Position numbers and translations under genes: made by a program
In this document: piece by piece, positions 16,335 through 25,071 of the stretch
Layout: every line of letters begins with the position of its first letter
Position numbering within the stretch: the first letter of the stretch is position 1
Origin: Lentisphaerae bacterium GWF2_44_16
Lineage (GTDB): Bacteria; Verrucomicrobiota; Lentisphaeria; Victivallales; GWF2-45-14
NCBI GenBank assembly: GCA_001803225.1
Contig: MHBF01000104.1
Location: 1-41,006, forward strand
Direction: 5' to 3'
Length of the DNA stretch: 41,006 nucleotides
The notes under the pieces: generated by a model
What the model was told of the DNA's origin: nothing
The model's database searches: none
What the model saw: only the letters and a program-made list of their open reading frames with translations

Positions 16335-17471
16335 TCAAAAGGATGGCGGCAAAAAATACATTTTCCCTGCTTCCAGTCCAGTTCTGCGCGCGGTCCCAGG
16401 CAGGCTCAGGTTTATAGAACTGGCGGGACCTTTCAGTTCTGAAAAAAGTTGAGAAAACGAGAATGGTTTGCTGTATCTTATCAGCTTGTAATTTCCTTTT
16501 ACGTTACTCATTTCAGCGGCCTTGTTGACGGCATCCTCAAAGAAACCCAGTTTATCAACAAGCCCCAGATTAAAAGCCTCTTCACCGCTGAATACTCTTC
16601 CATCGCCTATTTCCGTCCCTTTTATTTTTTCCACAGTCAGGCCTTTTCTGCCTTCCGCTACGATTTTGACAAACTCGTTATAGGATTCGTTAACGAGTTT
16701 CTGAACGACCTGTTTTTCTGCTTCCGTACTCGGGCGGGAGCCATCCAGAATATCTTTCATGGGACCTGATTTATAAACTTCCGAACGGACACCTATTTTA
16801 TTAAAAAGGTCATAATACTTGTATGTTTCAATGATTACGCCGATGCTTCCTGTAAGAGTAAGTCTGTTCGCGATGATATAACTGCATGGGGCCGATATGT
16901 AGTAGCCTCCGCTGGCCGCAAGGGAATTCATAGCGGCAATGACCGGCATATTATTTTCTTTGCGAAGTTTTTTGATATGGTGATGGATGTTATCAGCCGC
17001 GACTACTTCTCCTCCTGGAGAATCGATATTCATTATTACGGCTTTGACTGATTTATCGTTTGCTATGTATTTCAGCTGATCGCAAATGAATTCGGCATCC
17101 GCCACTGAATAAACCGGAGAAGGAGAGGACTGATTAAGAATTACCCCGTTGACATCAATCACGACAATTTTATTTCCGGAGAACTGGTCGCCGCTTATGT
17201 ATTCTTCGCTATAGAAAACTCCAGGCATAATTGAAAAAGACGGCATGGACGAAAAATGCAGCAGTATTCCTGCCACCATAAAAAATACCGCGAGTGCGCC
17301 GGCAATGAAAAATACGACAGTGAAAAATATTATTAAAGCCATACAGCCTCTGTTCTTTTTTTCCACTGGTTTCCGAGAGACTGTATTTTCTGCCGGTGAA
17401 CTGTTCTGTTTCAGTTCCGCATCTGAATTTTTTTCATCTCTGTTTTCTTCAATATTTATATTTTCAGTCAT
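16335..17471 (-). CDS. sppA: Signal peptide peptidase SppA-type serine protease (peptidase family S49)
   Basis: A 378-residue membrane-anchored protease. A hydrophilic N-tail of about 40 residues precedes one transmembrane segment (about 44-72). The S49 domain follows, with MNIDSPGGEV (147-156), the nucleophile Ser187 in NSLAASGGYYIS, GSIGVI at 208-213, and a base Lys around 239 (SGPMKD). The length fits the short SppA type of Bacillus rather than the double-length E. coli form. It degrades leftover signal peptides in the membrane. It starts the group running into the receiver-kinase-GH26 gene, and a 26-bp inverted repeat separates it from the pfkB-type gene upstream. Confidence 0.9.
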   Translation of the reverse strand: MTENINIEENRDEKNSDAELKQNSSPAENTVSRKPVEKKNRGCMALIIFFTVVFFIAGALAVFFMVAGILLHFSSMPSFSIMPGVFYSEEYISGDQFSGNKIVVIDVNGVILNQSSPSPVYSVADAEFICDQLKYIANDKSVKAVIMNIDSPGGEVVAADNIHHHIKKLRKENNMPVIAAMNSLAASGGYYISAPCSYIIANRLTLTGSIGVIIETYKYYDLFNKIGVRSEVYKSGPMKDILDGSRPSTEAEKQVVQKLVNESYNEFVKIVAEGRKGLTVEKIKGTEIGDGRVFSGEEAFNLGLVDKLGFFEDAVNKAAEMSNVKGNYKLIRYSKPFSFSQLFSELKGPASSINLSLPGTARRTGLEAGKMYFLPPSF

Positions 17472-17497
17472 ATTCCGCTGTTCTCCATGTCTTTAAT

Positions 17498-17523
17498 ATT
17501 CCAGAAAAATAACATTCTGGAAT
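17498..17523. repeat. Perfect inverted repeat between sppA and the pfkB-type gene
   Basis: ATTCCAGAA and TTCTGGAAT form 9-bp perfect arms around AAATAACA. It sits in the 59-base gap after the PfkB stop. No T-run follows on the minus strand, so it is a poor intrinsic terminator. It may be an operator or an mRNA-stabilising hairpin. Confidence 0.5.
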
Positions 17524-17530
17524 CGTTTAA

Positions 17531-18472
17531 TCAATAAAGGGGTTTAACATTAACCCTTATCTTTGTGTTTAAATCGCGGGCCTTATCCGTATCAAATACC
17601 GCGGCCTTAGCGGTAAGGCAACTGGCTGAAGCGGCCGCAAGCCCTGAGCTAAAAGCATCCGGCAATTTCTTTCCCGATAAATACTCAGAAAAGAAAACCG
17701 CCGACACAGTATCCCCTGCCCCTATAGGATTTACTACATTATCAAGGCGCGGGAGCTTAAATTCCCAGAAATTGCCGTCAGCCGAAAGATAGGCATTATC
17801 CGGGCCCGCCGTTACTGCTATGGCTTTAACGGAATATGTTTCAAAACAGAATTTCATGGCGTCAGTTATATTTTTCTGTCCACTCAGTGCGCTTATTTCC
17901 TCGAGATTTATTTTCAGCAGTTCAATGCCGTTTTCAAGAACAGACTTTACATCCTTCCATGCGTCGAGAAGAACGGGCAAATTATGTTCATGGGCTTTTT
18001 TTGATATGGAAAGGTAAAAATCCGGCGAAATACCGGGCGGAAAAGTGCCGCATATTGCCAATCCCGCACTCTGCGGAAGGGCCGAAGATATTTCCTCATA
18101 AAATTTTTGGGACGCTTCTTCTGAAATTATACCTGAAGGTTCAATAAGTTCCGTCATTTTCCCGGTTTTTCTGCAAAGACACGTAGTACATACCCTGGTG
18201 GGAGAATCAACAAAAACCGATATATGCCTGATTCCTTCTTCATCAAGATAACGGCATATATGCCGTCCTGTTTCGCCGCCGGCAAATTGAAATACCCTGG
18301 AGTTTCTACCGAGCATACCCAGCGCTCTCACAAAGTTTATTCCTTTGCCGGATGCTATATGAGTAACAGTTTCAGCACGGTTGACCTCATAAAATTTCAG
18401 TTCGGGAAAAAGCAGTGTTTTCTGCCATGCCGGATTCAAGCCGACCGCTATTATATCTCCTGAATTATTCAT
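17531..18472 (-). CDS. PfkB-family sugar kinase, 1-phosphofructokinase/tagatose-6-phosphate kinase type
   Basis: A 313-residue ribokinase-fold kinase. The N-terminus AVGLNPAWQKTL and SGKGINFVRALGMLG (41-55) are characteristic of the FruK/LacC/PfkB-II subgroup that phosphorylates sugar phosphates. The catalytic base is Asp254 in NPIGAGDTVSA (249-258), and TAGPDNAYL precedes it. Reaction: ATP plus fructose-1-phosphate or tagatose-6-phosphate gives the bisphosphate, in the cytoplasm. There is no PTS gene next to it, which leaves the exact substrate open. It lies 33 bases after the unknown acidic protein gene. Confidence 0.88.
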   Translation of the reverse strand: MNNSGDIIAVGLNPAWQKTLLFPELKFYEVNRAETVTHIASGKGINFVRALGMLGRNSRVFQFAGGETGRHICRYLDEEGIRHISVFVDSPTRVCTTCLCRKTGKMTELIEPSGIISEEASQKFYEEISSALPQSAGLAICGTFPPGISPDFYLSISKKAHEHNLPVLLDAWKDVKSVLENGIELLKINLEEISALSGQKNITDAMKFCFETYSVKAIAVTAGPDNAYLSADGNFWEFKLPRLDNVVNPIGAGDTVSAVFFSEYLSGKKLPDAFSSGLAAASASCLTAKAAVFDTDKARDLNTKIRVNVKPLY

Positions 18473-18505
18473 AAAACCCGCCGCAATTAATGGCCCCCGT
18501 TTTTT

Positions 18506-19021
18506 TTATCTTAAAAGTTTCTGAAGTTCCACCTGGAAATCCTTGACATCCTGCTGAGTAGGCTTGCCGGAAGCTTTTTCAAGACCAAGCCGCCCTAACT
18601 GATCAAGCACCCATTCGGCTGTAACGCCGGACCCAAATTTCACGGAACCGCTGGCAACAGCGCCTGGCCTTACGACTTTTGACACTTCTACTGTAGTTTT
18701 CCCCTGGATAACGCCTTTTTCTTCAGGCATATCTTCATCGGCTATTTCATCATCCTCCGGAAAATCCTCATCCGCGCCATTATCGCCATCCTCATTTTCT
18801 CCTGGGAACTTTTCAGTTTTTGCCGGCGCTTCAGGTTTTTTCTCTTCTTTTTTATTAAGCTTTGTCCAGTCAATGTTTTCAAGTTCCGAAGCCATGAGCC
18901 TCAGCTCAAGGAACTTCATTTTCACACCATGTTTATCCGCGAGTATATTCTGTATTTCAGTCAGCGGAACACCTGCCGAAAGATGTTCAGCGACAATTTT
19001 TTTTACGTCATTCTGTTCCAT
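18506..19021 (-). CDS. Uncharacterised protein with acidic linker
   Basis: A 171-residue protein whose function I do not recognise. The N-terminal 55 residues are helical and look like a small helix-turn-helix type module (GVPLTEIQNILADKHGVKMKFLELRLMASELENIDW). Residues about 58-105 are a low-complexity Lys/Pro then Glu/Asp-rich linker. The C-terminal part (VVRPGAVASGSVKFGSGVTAEWVLDQLGRLGL ... DVKDFQVELQKLL) is compact and conserved-looking. It is likely cytoplasmic. GGGGTAG lies before the ATG, and a TATAAT-like box (plus 19038-19043) follows the terminator of the upstream gene, so it may have its own promoter. Confidence 0.7.
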   Translation of the reverse strand: MEQNDVKKIVAEHLSAGVPLTEIQNILADKHGVKMKFLELRLMASELENIDWTKLNKKEEKKPEAPAKTEKFPGENEDGDNGADEDFPEDDEIADEDMPEEKGVIQGKTTVEVSKVVRPGAVASGSVKFGSGVTAEWVLDQLGRLGLEKASGKPTQQDVKDFQVELQKLLR

Positions 19022-19053
19022 TTATCTACCCCAAATGATTATATGAAAAACTT

Positions 19054-19084
19054 AAAAAAAGGGGGATTTTGAAAATCCCCCTTT
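19054..19084 (-). terminator. Rho-independent terminator of the channel-like gene
   Basis: On the minus strand a near-perfect hairpin (arms AAAGGGGGATTTT and AAAATCCCCCTTT) ends in a run of seven T, 30 bases after the stop of the gene at 19115. It separates that gene from the next one downstream on the strand. Confidence 0.88.
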
Positions 19085-19114
19085 GGATTCCAGGCTAATT
19101 TTAAAAAATAACGT

Positions 19115-20602
19115 TTATTTCTTTTCGACGGATTTTGTCCATTCATCTATTTTGCGGGCCGCAAAATCCCTGCCGCCAACACCGAAAGCGATTGCTGCCG
19201 CCACCGCGACGGAACCGAAGAGGATACTGAATGCCAGATTTATTATATCTCCGGCAAGTCCCATCTGACCAAGCGCCATCGCACCGGCAAATACAAGTAT
19301 GCAGATACGTGCCAGCATGGCAACCCATTCCGAACTCTTGCCCTTGATAACATTATAAGCAAGATTGGCAAGATAGAGCCCGATAGCAAAAATAACAAAA
19401 CCGAGAAGCACATTCCCCGAGAAAACTATAAAACGTGAAATAAGACCGGACAATGTTGTGAATTGGAGAAGGTTACATGCTTCAATCGAAGCAAAAAGCA
19501 TTATCGCCACAAGGCTGAGTTTGCCGACTATTTCGGACGGTGTCATGGTACCGGCTTCATCTTTGGAAAATCCGAGTTTTTTTGCAATTGAGTTGAACCC
19601 AAAATTTGTAAGAAGCCCTGTAATCAGGTTTGAAACAAACCGCGCCACAAGATAAGCCAGAAGAAGCAATACCGCTGAAGCTATGATATATTGAAGGGCC
19701 TTAAGAAAATTATCCAGCATATTGCTCATGGGACCGGTAAGCGCTTTTATCTTGAGCGTATCCAGCGCCGTAATTACCACCGGCACAAGTATCATTATAT
19801 AAACAAGGAGGCCGAGCAGACTTGAGAGTTTCTGTTTTCCGACAATGGTTTCAAGACCTGTGTGTTTTATAAGTTTGTCGGTGTTTGCCGCGGACAGAAG
19901 GTTTGTAATGATTTTCTGCGCGATTCTAGCGAGCATCCAGCCGCCGAGGAGAATAATAAGGGCAACTGCGATGTTCGGAAGGAAGGATAATACCTTGTTG
20001 AACATATTCTGAATTGGGAGATAAAGGACTTCAAGCTTGAGAACTTGCAGTATAAGTGTAATGAAAAGGAGAATCACGAGCCAGTAAACGGCGTCGGAAA
20101 CAGCTCTTGCAAGGGGTACGCCCTTTTCGTCTTTCAGATCTATTTCGCTTGCAAAACGCTTGTCGATATTCAATGCGTTGAGTATGGCTTTGAGCATAGA
20201 CCTTAGCAGACTGGCAACAAGCCATGCGACGGCAAGAAGAACAATGGCAAATCCTACGCGGGGCAGATATTTGGATATTTCATTAAGAAAATTATTAAAG
20301 GGTTCTGTGGCTATTGTAAAACCGAGGGTCTGGAAAAAACAGACAAGGACAACAAGCATTATGGTGTAGAATATTCCCTGAGACACCCACATTTCCATTT
20401 TAATTTCCTGCTGGGCCACCTCGTCTTCCGTAATATATGAAGCCATTTTCTTGTCGAGGGAAAATCTCCTGATTGTAGTTGCAACGATTTTTGAAATAAC
20501 GTAGGCAATAAGCCAGCCGATTATAAGGACACCGAGGGCCTTAATAAAATTAATCGCGACACTTCCTACCAGTTTTGTAACTTCAGCCGTTACGTTCTCC
20601 AT
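19115..20602 (-). CDS. Mechanosensitive-channel-like protein with repeated TM helices (CmpX/TM_helix type)
   Basis: A 495-residue integral membrane protein with roughly ten hydrophobic segments arranged as repeats. Each repeat has a glycine-rich helix followed by an amphipathic segment (ALGVLIIGWLIAYVISKIV; VALIILLGGWMLARIAQKI; ASAVLLLLAYLVARFVSNL). This is the pattern of the conserved TM-helix repeat (PF05552) found in CmpX-like relatives of small-conductance mechanosensitive channels. No MscS beta domain is evident after the last helices; the C-terminus ends AFGVGGRDFAARKIDEW, a motif shared with the MscS pore-side sequence. It probably acts in osmotic or envelope stress in the inner membrane. 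GAGGAG precedes the ATG, and a strong terminator follows. Confidence 0.8.
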   Translation of the reverse strand: MENVTAEVTKLVGSVAINFIKALGVLIIGWLIAYVISKIVATTIRRFSLDKKMASYITEDEVAQQEIKMEMWVSQGIFYTIMLVVLVCFFQTLGFTIATEPFNNFLNEISKYLPRVGFAIVLLAVAWLVASLLRSMLKAILNALNIDKRFASEIDLKDEKGVPLARAVSDAVYWLVILLFITLILQVLKLEVLYLPIQNMFNKVLSFLPNIAVALIILLGGWMLARIAQKIITNLLSAANTDKLIKHTGLETIVGKQKLSSLLGLLVYIMILVPVVITALDTLKIKALTGPMSNMLDNFLKALQYIIASAVLLLLAYLVARFVSNLITGLLTNFGFNSIAKKLGFSKDEAGTMTPSEIVGKLSLVAIMLFASIEACNLLQFTTLSGLISRFIVFSGNVLLGFVIFAIGLYLANLAYNVIKGKSSEWVAMLARICILVFAGAMALGQMGLAGDIINLAFSILFGSVAVAAAIAFGVGGRDFAARKIDEWTKSVEKK

Positions 20603-20734
20603 ATTTTTCTCCTCTTTACTTGTTAGACTCCCTTTGCTTTTAAACCGCGACCTTAAATTAAACTCAAAATCAAAAAAATCAATCTTTTCCGTCCATTTTT
20701 AATGTTCTCAAGCCCGTTTTATTTCTTCACAAAA

Positions 20735-22402
20735 TCATGAAAAAATAATTATAAGAAGCTGTGCGGCAGTTATTCTGAGCAGCATGGCCAGTGAATATAC
20801 AGCCGCGTAAGTTATGGCTGGAGCGTCTGATTCAGCCATTTTGACGGAAAATGAAAGGGCCGGCGGATTGGTTACGCTCCCCGATATAAGGCCGCAGATT
20901 GAGAGAAAATTCATCCTGAAAATAAAGCGTGCCGCAAAAGCCGCGGTAAAGACCGGAACAAAAGTTATTATCATACCCAGGCACATCCAGTAAATTCCAT
21001 CCCCGTCCCTGAGTGTCGCCATAAAACTTTCTCCTGATTTCAAACCGACACAGGCGAGAAAGAGCGTAATGCCTATTTCTCTTAAAATAAGATTCGCGCT
21101 CTGATGAAGATGCCAGTTAAGCGGGCCTATCTGACGAACAGCGCTTAAAATAACCGCCACCAGCAAAGGGCCCCCGGCAATCCCCAGTTTGACAGGCACC
21201 GACAAACCGGGCACCGGTATGGGTATTATTCCGACGACAACGCCTATTATTATTCCCAGAAATATCGGCAGGATATTGGGATGCTCAAGGTCTTTCACTG
21301 AATCGCCAAGCTCGCCGGAAGCCTTTTTTATTCCCTCCTCATCGCCGATGATTGACAGCTCGTCACCAAATTGCAGACGGATTGAGGGACGCGGAAGAAG
21401 TTCAACGCCTCCTCTGTTCATTTTTGTTATGCTGACACCGAAATGACCGGTCAGATCAAGTTCTCCTATTGTCTTTCTAAATACTTCTTTTCTTGTAGCT
21501 ACAACAGTTTCGGAGAGGAGACCGCCGGGAGAGGATTTCACGTCAAATTCAGTCATGTCCCCGCAGAGCATGACCAGGTTTTCAAAAGTTTCTCTCCGGC
21601 AGATTACACTTATAATGTCGCCGAGTTCCAACAGTGTATCCGGCTTTGCGACAAGGGCCTTGCCGTTTCTGTTGATCTGCGGTATTACGAAATCGCCTTC
21701 CGCCAGCGACATGATTTTTTCAATGGTTTTACCGGCGGCGCGCGGATTGCTGACAATAATGCTGAATTCCGAAGGCGCCATACTGGCCTGTGCCTGTTCC
21801 TGCCTGAACTTCTCAGCCTCTTCCTCAACATTTACCTTAAACAGCCTGCGGCAGAGAAGTATTGTAAAAATAACCCCTATCACGCCGAAAGGATAAGACA
21901 TGGCATATCCGAGGCCCGGCATTTGCCAGAGCTCAGGGTTTTTCGCGCAGACATCCTGCACCGCCTGCTGCGCCGCCCCCAAGCCGGGGGTATTGGTAAC
22001 AGCCCCCGACATGATACCCGCTACGACCGCTGCCGGAAGCCCCGTTACCCATAATATTATTACTGCCGTCAATACTCCGGTAAAAACTATCCCCGCCGCA
22101 ATCCCGTTAAGCATCAGTCCCTGTCTGCGAAACGAGGCCAGAAACGCGGGACCCGCCTGCATGCCTATCGAATAAACAAAAAGAATTATCCCGAATTCCC
22201 GCACAAATTCCAGCACTTCCCCGTTAATACCCATCTTAAAATGCCCGAACAGAAGCCCGCTGAAAAGCACTCCCCCTATCCCGAAAGAAATTCCCTTCAC
22301 GCCTATGCGCCCTATAAGAACACCAAGAACAATTACCGCGCCCAGCACAAACACCGTATGCGCCGCCGAATGCCCGAAAAGCAGATTATTTATCCAGTCC
22401 AT
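20735..22402 (-). CDS. AspT/YidE/YbjL-type putative antiporter
   Basis: A 555-residue transporter of the aspartate:alanine exchanger family. It has two membrane halves, each with about five helices and the duplicated motif (MSGAVTNTPGLGAAQQAV at about 132-150, and ISGSVTNPPALSFS near the C-terminus). They flank two cytoplasmic TrkA-C (RCK-C) domains at about 205-370 (GDFVIPQINRNGKALVAKPDTLLELGDIISVI; RPSIRLQFGDELSIIG). Members exchange amino acids or organic acids; the substrate here is unknown. A weak promoter (TTGCCC, 17 bp, TATTGT) and AAAGG lie upstream. It is divergent from a GntR-type regulator that may or may not control it. Confidence 0.88.
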   Translation of the reverse strand: MDWINNLLFGHSAAHTVFVLGAVIVLGVLIGRIGVKGISFGIGGVLFSGLLFGHFKMGINGEVLEFVREFGIILFVYSIGMQAGPAFLASFRRQGLMLNGIAAGIVFTGVLTAVIILWVTGLPAAVVAGIMSGAVTNTPGLGAAQQAVQDVCAKNPELWQMPGLGYAMSYPFGVIGVIFTILLCRRLFKVNVEEEAEKFRQEQAQASMAPSEFSIIVSNPRAAGKTIEKIMSLAEGDFVIPQINRNGKALVAKPDTLLELGDIISVICRRETFENLVMLCGDMTEFDVKSSPGGLLSETVVATRKEVFRKTIGELDLTGHFGVSITKMNRGGVELLPRPSIRLQFGDELSIIGDEEGIKKASGELGDSVKDLEHPNILPIFLGIIIGVVVGIIPIPVPGLSVPVKLGIAGGPLLVAVILSAVRQIGPLNWHLHQSANLILREIGITLFLACVGLKSGESFMATLRDGDGIYWMCLGMIITFVPVFTAAFAARFIFRMNFLSICGLISGSVTNPPALSFSVKMAESDAPAITYAAVYSLAMLLRITAAQLLIIIFS

Positions 22403-22433
22403 CCATTAACCTTTTATTAAGTCATCGCTATAC

Positions 22434-22462
22434 ACAATAAGCTCTTTTAAGGTTCCGGGCAA
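22434..22462 (-). promoter_or_regulatory. Possible promoter of the AspT-type transporter gene
   Basis: On the minus strand TTGCCC (22462-22457) and TATTGT (22439-22434) are 17 bases apart, about 32 bases before the ATG at 22402. Both hexamers deviate from consensus. Confidence 0.4.
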
Positions 22463-22491
22463 TGAAAATTCAAAGATTTTGCCTTCCTCTA

Positions 22492-22519
22492 TTGACAATA
22501 CCTGATTTTTTGATATAAT
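22492..22519 (+). promoter_or_regulatory. Near-consensus sigma70-type promoter of the GntR-led operon
   Basis: TTGACA (22492-22497) and TATAAT (22514-22519) are separated by 16 bases, with both hexamers perfect. The start would be near 22526, giving a leader of about 29 bases before the ATG at 22555. Confidence 0.82.
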
Positions 22520-22554
22520 AGTTATGTAAGAAGCGTTAGAAGTGAAAGAGAATT

Positions 22555-23661
22555 ATGATATCCGAAGAAAAAAAAGAACCTTATTTCATACAGTTCAAGA
22601 AGGATATTCTTGAGATACTGAAAAAAGGCAAATACAAAACCGGGGATAAAATACCCTCCGAAAATGAATTCTGTGAAAGCGCCGATGTGTCTATAAGAAC
22701 CGTCAGGCGCGCGCTCCTTGAACTTGAAAAGGACGGAATAATCTTTCGCCGCCAGGGACGCGGTTCTTTTCTGAGGACGCTTGAAACCAAAAAAGAAAAC
22801 GCCATAAAAGGAACAATCTGCGTATTGTTTTCGGACATAGAATTCATCACCAGACCCTCCTTTTCAACGATATTGAAAGGAATGGAAGCGGCATGCAACA
22901 AACTTGGATATCATTTCAACATGCAGGCCATCGGAATGCGTTTCGGTAAAAACATCAATGAGTTGAAAGCGCTCGGGGACGTGCTTTTCATGAAAAACAT
23001 AAACGGTTTCATAATAAGTTCCCCCGTAAAAAAGGAAGACATACAGTTCCTGAGGGAAAATAACATGTCCTTTATAACTTTCCATAAATATAAAGGACTC
23101 AATGTAAACGCCCTCTCTCCCGTAAATTTTGAATTGGCGGCTGAAATCGGCATTGAATACCTGGCAGGATGCGCGCATAAAAGAATAGGCGTCATAAGCG
23201 GTTATGAAAATACTTCGGACGAAATAATCCTGGGAAATGATATTTTTGTGAAGACATGCGCTAAACTTATCTCTGAACACGGAATTGACGCTGTAATGAG
23301 AACAAGCGATTACACCGAAGAAGACGGATACAGGATAGCAAATGAAATGCTGAAACTCGCAAAACCGCCTACAGCCATATTCGCCGTTGACGACCTTCTC
23401 GCCAAGGGTGCGGTAAAAGCGATACAGGAGGAAGGATTGAAAATTCCTGAAGACATAGCCGTCCTCGGATGTAATGACAGCCTGAACGACTCTTTCCTTT
23501 CTTCTATAAGAATGCCGCTTTTCAATCACGGAAAATTTGCCGTTGAAATACTGCATTCACTTATAACAAAGAACGAAAAACCAACCGCTGAATATACTGA
23601 AAAGCCGGAACTTGTTTTAAGAGATTCAACTGAAATAAACAAAAAGCGCAAAAGCGCCTGA
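22555..23661 (+). CDS. GntR-family regulator with LacI-type sugar-binding domain
   Basis: A 368-residue regulator of the same build as the one at 10691. A GntR winged helix-turn-helix (about 10-72: KYKTGDKIPSENEFCESADVSIRTVRRALLELEKDGIIFRRQGRGSF) is fused to a LacI-type periplasmic-binding-like sensor (about 85-360: AEIGIEYLAGCAHKRIGVISG; FAVDDLLAKGAVKAIQEEGLKIPEDIAVLGCND). It has its own near-consensus promoter and is followed after 11 bases by the pyruvyl-transferase-like gene. It therefore heads an operon and probably senses a sugar linked to the polysaccharide genes behind it. Confidence 0.88.
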   Translation: MISEEKKEPYFIQFKKDILEILKKGKYKTGDKIPSENEFCESADVSIRTVRRALLELEKDGIIFRRQGRGSFLRTLETKKENAIKGTICVLFSDIEFITRPSFSTILKGMEAACNKLGYHFNMQAIGMRFGKNINELKALGDVLFMKNINGFIISSPVKKEDIQFLRENNMSFITFHKYKGLNVNALSPVNFELAAEIGIEYLAGCAHKRIGVISGYENTSDEIILGNDIFVKTCAKLISEHGIDAVMRTSDYTEEDGYRIANEMLKLAKPPTAIFAVDDLLAKGAVKAIQEEGLKIPEDIAVLGCNDSLNDSFLSSIRMPLFNHGKFAVEILHSLITKNEKPTAEYTEKPELVLRDSTEINKKRKSA

Positions 23662-23672
23662 AAGGATAAGAG

Positions 23673-25067
23673 ATGCAGGAAAAACATTTATTAATCGCCT
23701 ACAGCTGGAGCATAAACAATATCGGGGACATAGGCATTACGCCGGGACTCCTGAACCTGATAAAAAGAGCCGATCCCGGAATGAAAGCCGTCGTCGTTAC
23801 CAGTCAGCCCGCGAATGACCCCGCTTACAGTTACATGAAAGAATATCTCCCGAAATATCTCAATAACTGCAAAGTTATAGCAAACCCCTTTACAGGATTG
23901 ATTAAATCTCATGAGGAAGCGGGAGAGCCGGGAAGCGCATGGAATGCCTTTTATAAAAGATGGGGAAGCGCGAAACTTGAAGCCTACCAGAAAGGCTGTG
24001 CCACGAGTTATGACGCCGCCGCAATATCCGATGACATACTGGAACTTTTTTCTGCGGATATGTTCAACGAACTGAACCCGGAAGCCGTCGAAGCGTTCAA
24101 AAATGCCGGATTTCTCCTCTATAATTCCGGAACAACTCTTAATTTCGGACGTTTGAGCATAAAGAACCTCTGGGCGTATACACTCTTATGGGCCATGCCT
24201 CTTATCATAGCAAGAAGAACAGGACTTCCCTATGGAATTAATTCGCAATCCGTTGATGCCGTAGAGTGGCCTGTCGAGTTGATATATAGAAAACTGATAG
24301 GGGACGCGAAGTTCTTCTACTGCCGCGACAGCGATTCTCTCAATTACCTGAAACAGAAAGGCCTGCTTAACGCAAACTCAGGCTTCAGGCCGGACAGCAC
24401 ATTTTTCTTCAAGGGCTTTGATGAAGAATGGGCGGAAAATTTCATGAAGAAAAACTCACTTGCTGAAAAGGAATTTCTTTCTGTTATCATTCGTTATTCA
24501 GCGGATAAAAACATTTATCACGACCCGACCGGAGGGACTGTTTCAGAGGACCGTCGCGCTGAACAAATGCGCAAATTGAGAGATTTCATAATAAAATGGA
24601 CGAAAAAAACAGGACAGAAAGTCCTTATATGTCCCGAGACAAGAGACGCCATTACTCCGGCTTTTGAACATCTCTATTCGCCTCTTTCCGATGAAACAAA
24701 AAAGTGTTGTGTCTGCATGAAGGAATTCTGGACGAGCGAACAGGCGTATTCCGTCTATAAGCGTTCAAGGATAGTGATAAGCATGGAAATGCATTCCATC
24801 ATCATGGCGCTCAATGTGGGAACGCCAGTGATACATAATCCCTTCGCCGAAGCCGGACGCAAAAAATGGATGCTCAAAGACATAGGTCTGGAAGACTGGC
24901 TTCTCGACATAGACGAAACGGACGAAAATGATTTGTTCAATACTGCCACTGCCATTCACGAAAACTATGAAAAGTCGGAAAAAAGAATTAAGGACATGAT
25001 GCCTATTCTCGAAGCAAAAGCATTATCCACTATAGCCGAAATCAAGCTTGCGTTTAAAGAAGAATAA
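23673..25067 (+). CDS. Polysaccharide pyruvyl transferase family protein
   Basis: A 464-residue protein of the CsaB/WcaK-like family (PF04230). The N-terminus LLIAYSWSINNIGDIGITPGLLNLIK matches the family's glycine-rich opening (usually N-x-GD). The C-terminal part has the conserved S-x-x-x-H segment, here SMEMHSIIMALNVGTPVIHNPFAEAGRKKWM, where the family reads S-x-R-x-H and this protein has Met-Glu-Met-His. Known members add ketal pyruvate to cell-surface polysaccharides. Many relatives in sugar gene clusters are untested. AAGGAT precedes the ATG. The last codons lie just before the LamG gene, so it is co-transcribed with it. Confidence 0.82.
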   Translation: MQEKHLLIAYSWSINNIGDIGITPGLLNLIKRADPGMKAVVVTSQPANDPAYSYMKEYLPKYLNNCKVIANPFTGLIKSHEEAGEPGSAWNAFYKRWGSAKLEAYQKGCATSYDAAAISDDILELFSADMFNELNPEAVEAFKNAGFLLYNSGTTLNFGRLSIKNLWAYTLLWAMPLIIARRTGLPYGINSQSVDAVEWPVELIYRKLIGDAKFFYCRDSDSLNYLKQKGLLNANSGFRPDSTFFFKGFDEEWAENFMKKNSLAEKEFLSVIIRYSADKNIYHDPTGGTVSEDRRAEQMRKLRDFIIKWTKKTGQKVLICPETRDAITPAFEHLYSPLSDETKKCCVCMKEFWTSEQAYSVYKRSRIVISMEMHSIIMALNVGTPVIHNPFAEAGRKKWMLKDIGLEDWLLDIDETDENDLFNTATAIHENYEKSEKRIKDMMPILEAKALSTIAEIKLAFKEE

Positions 25068-25071
25068 CAAA

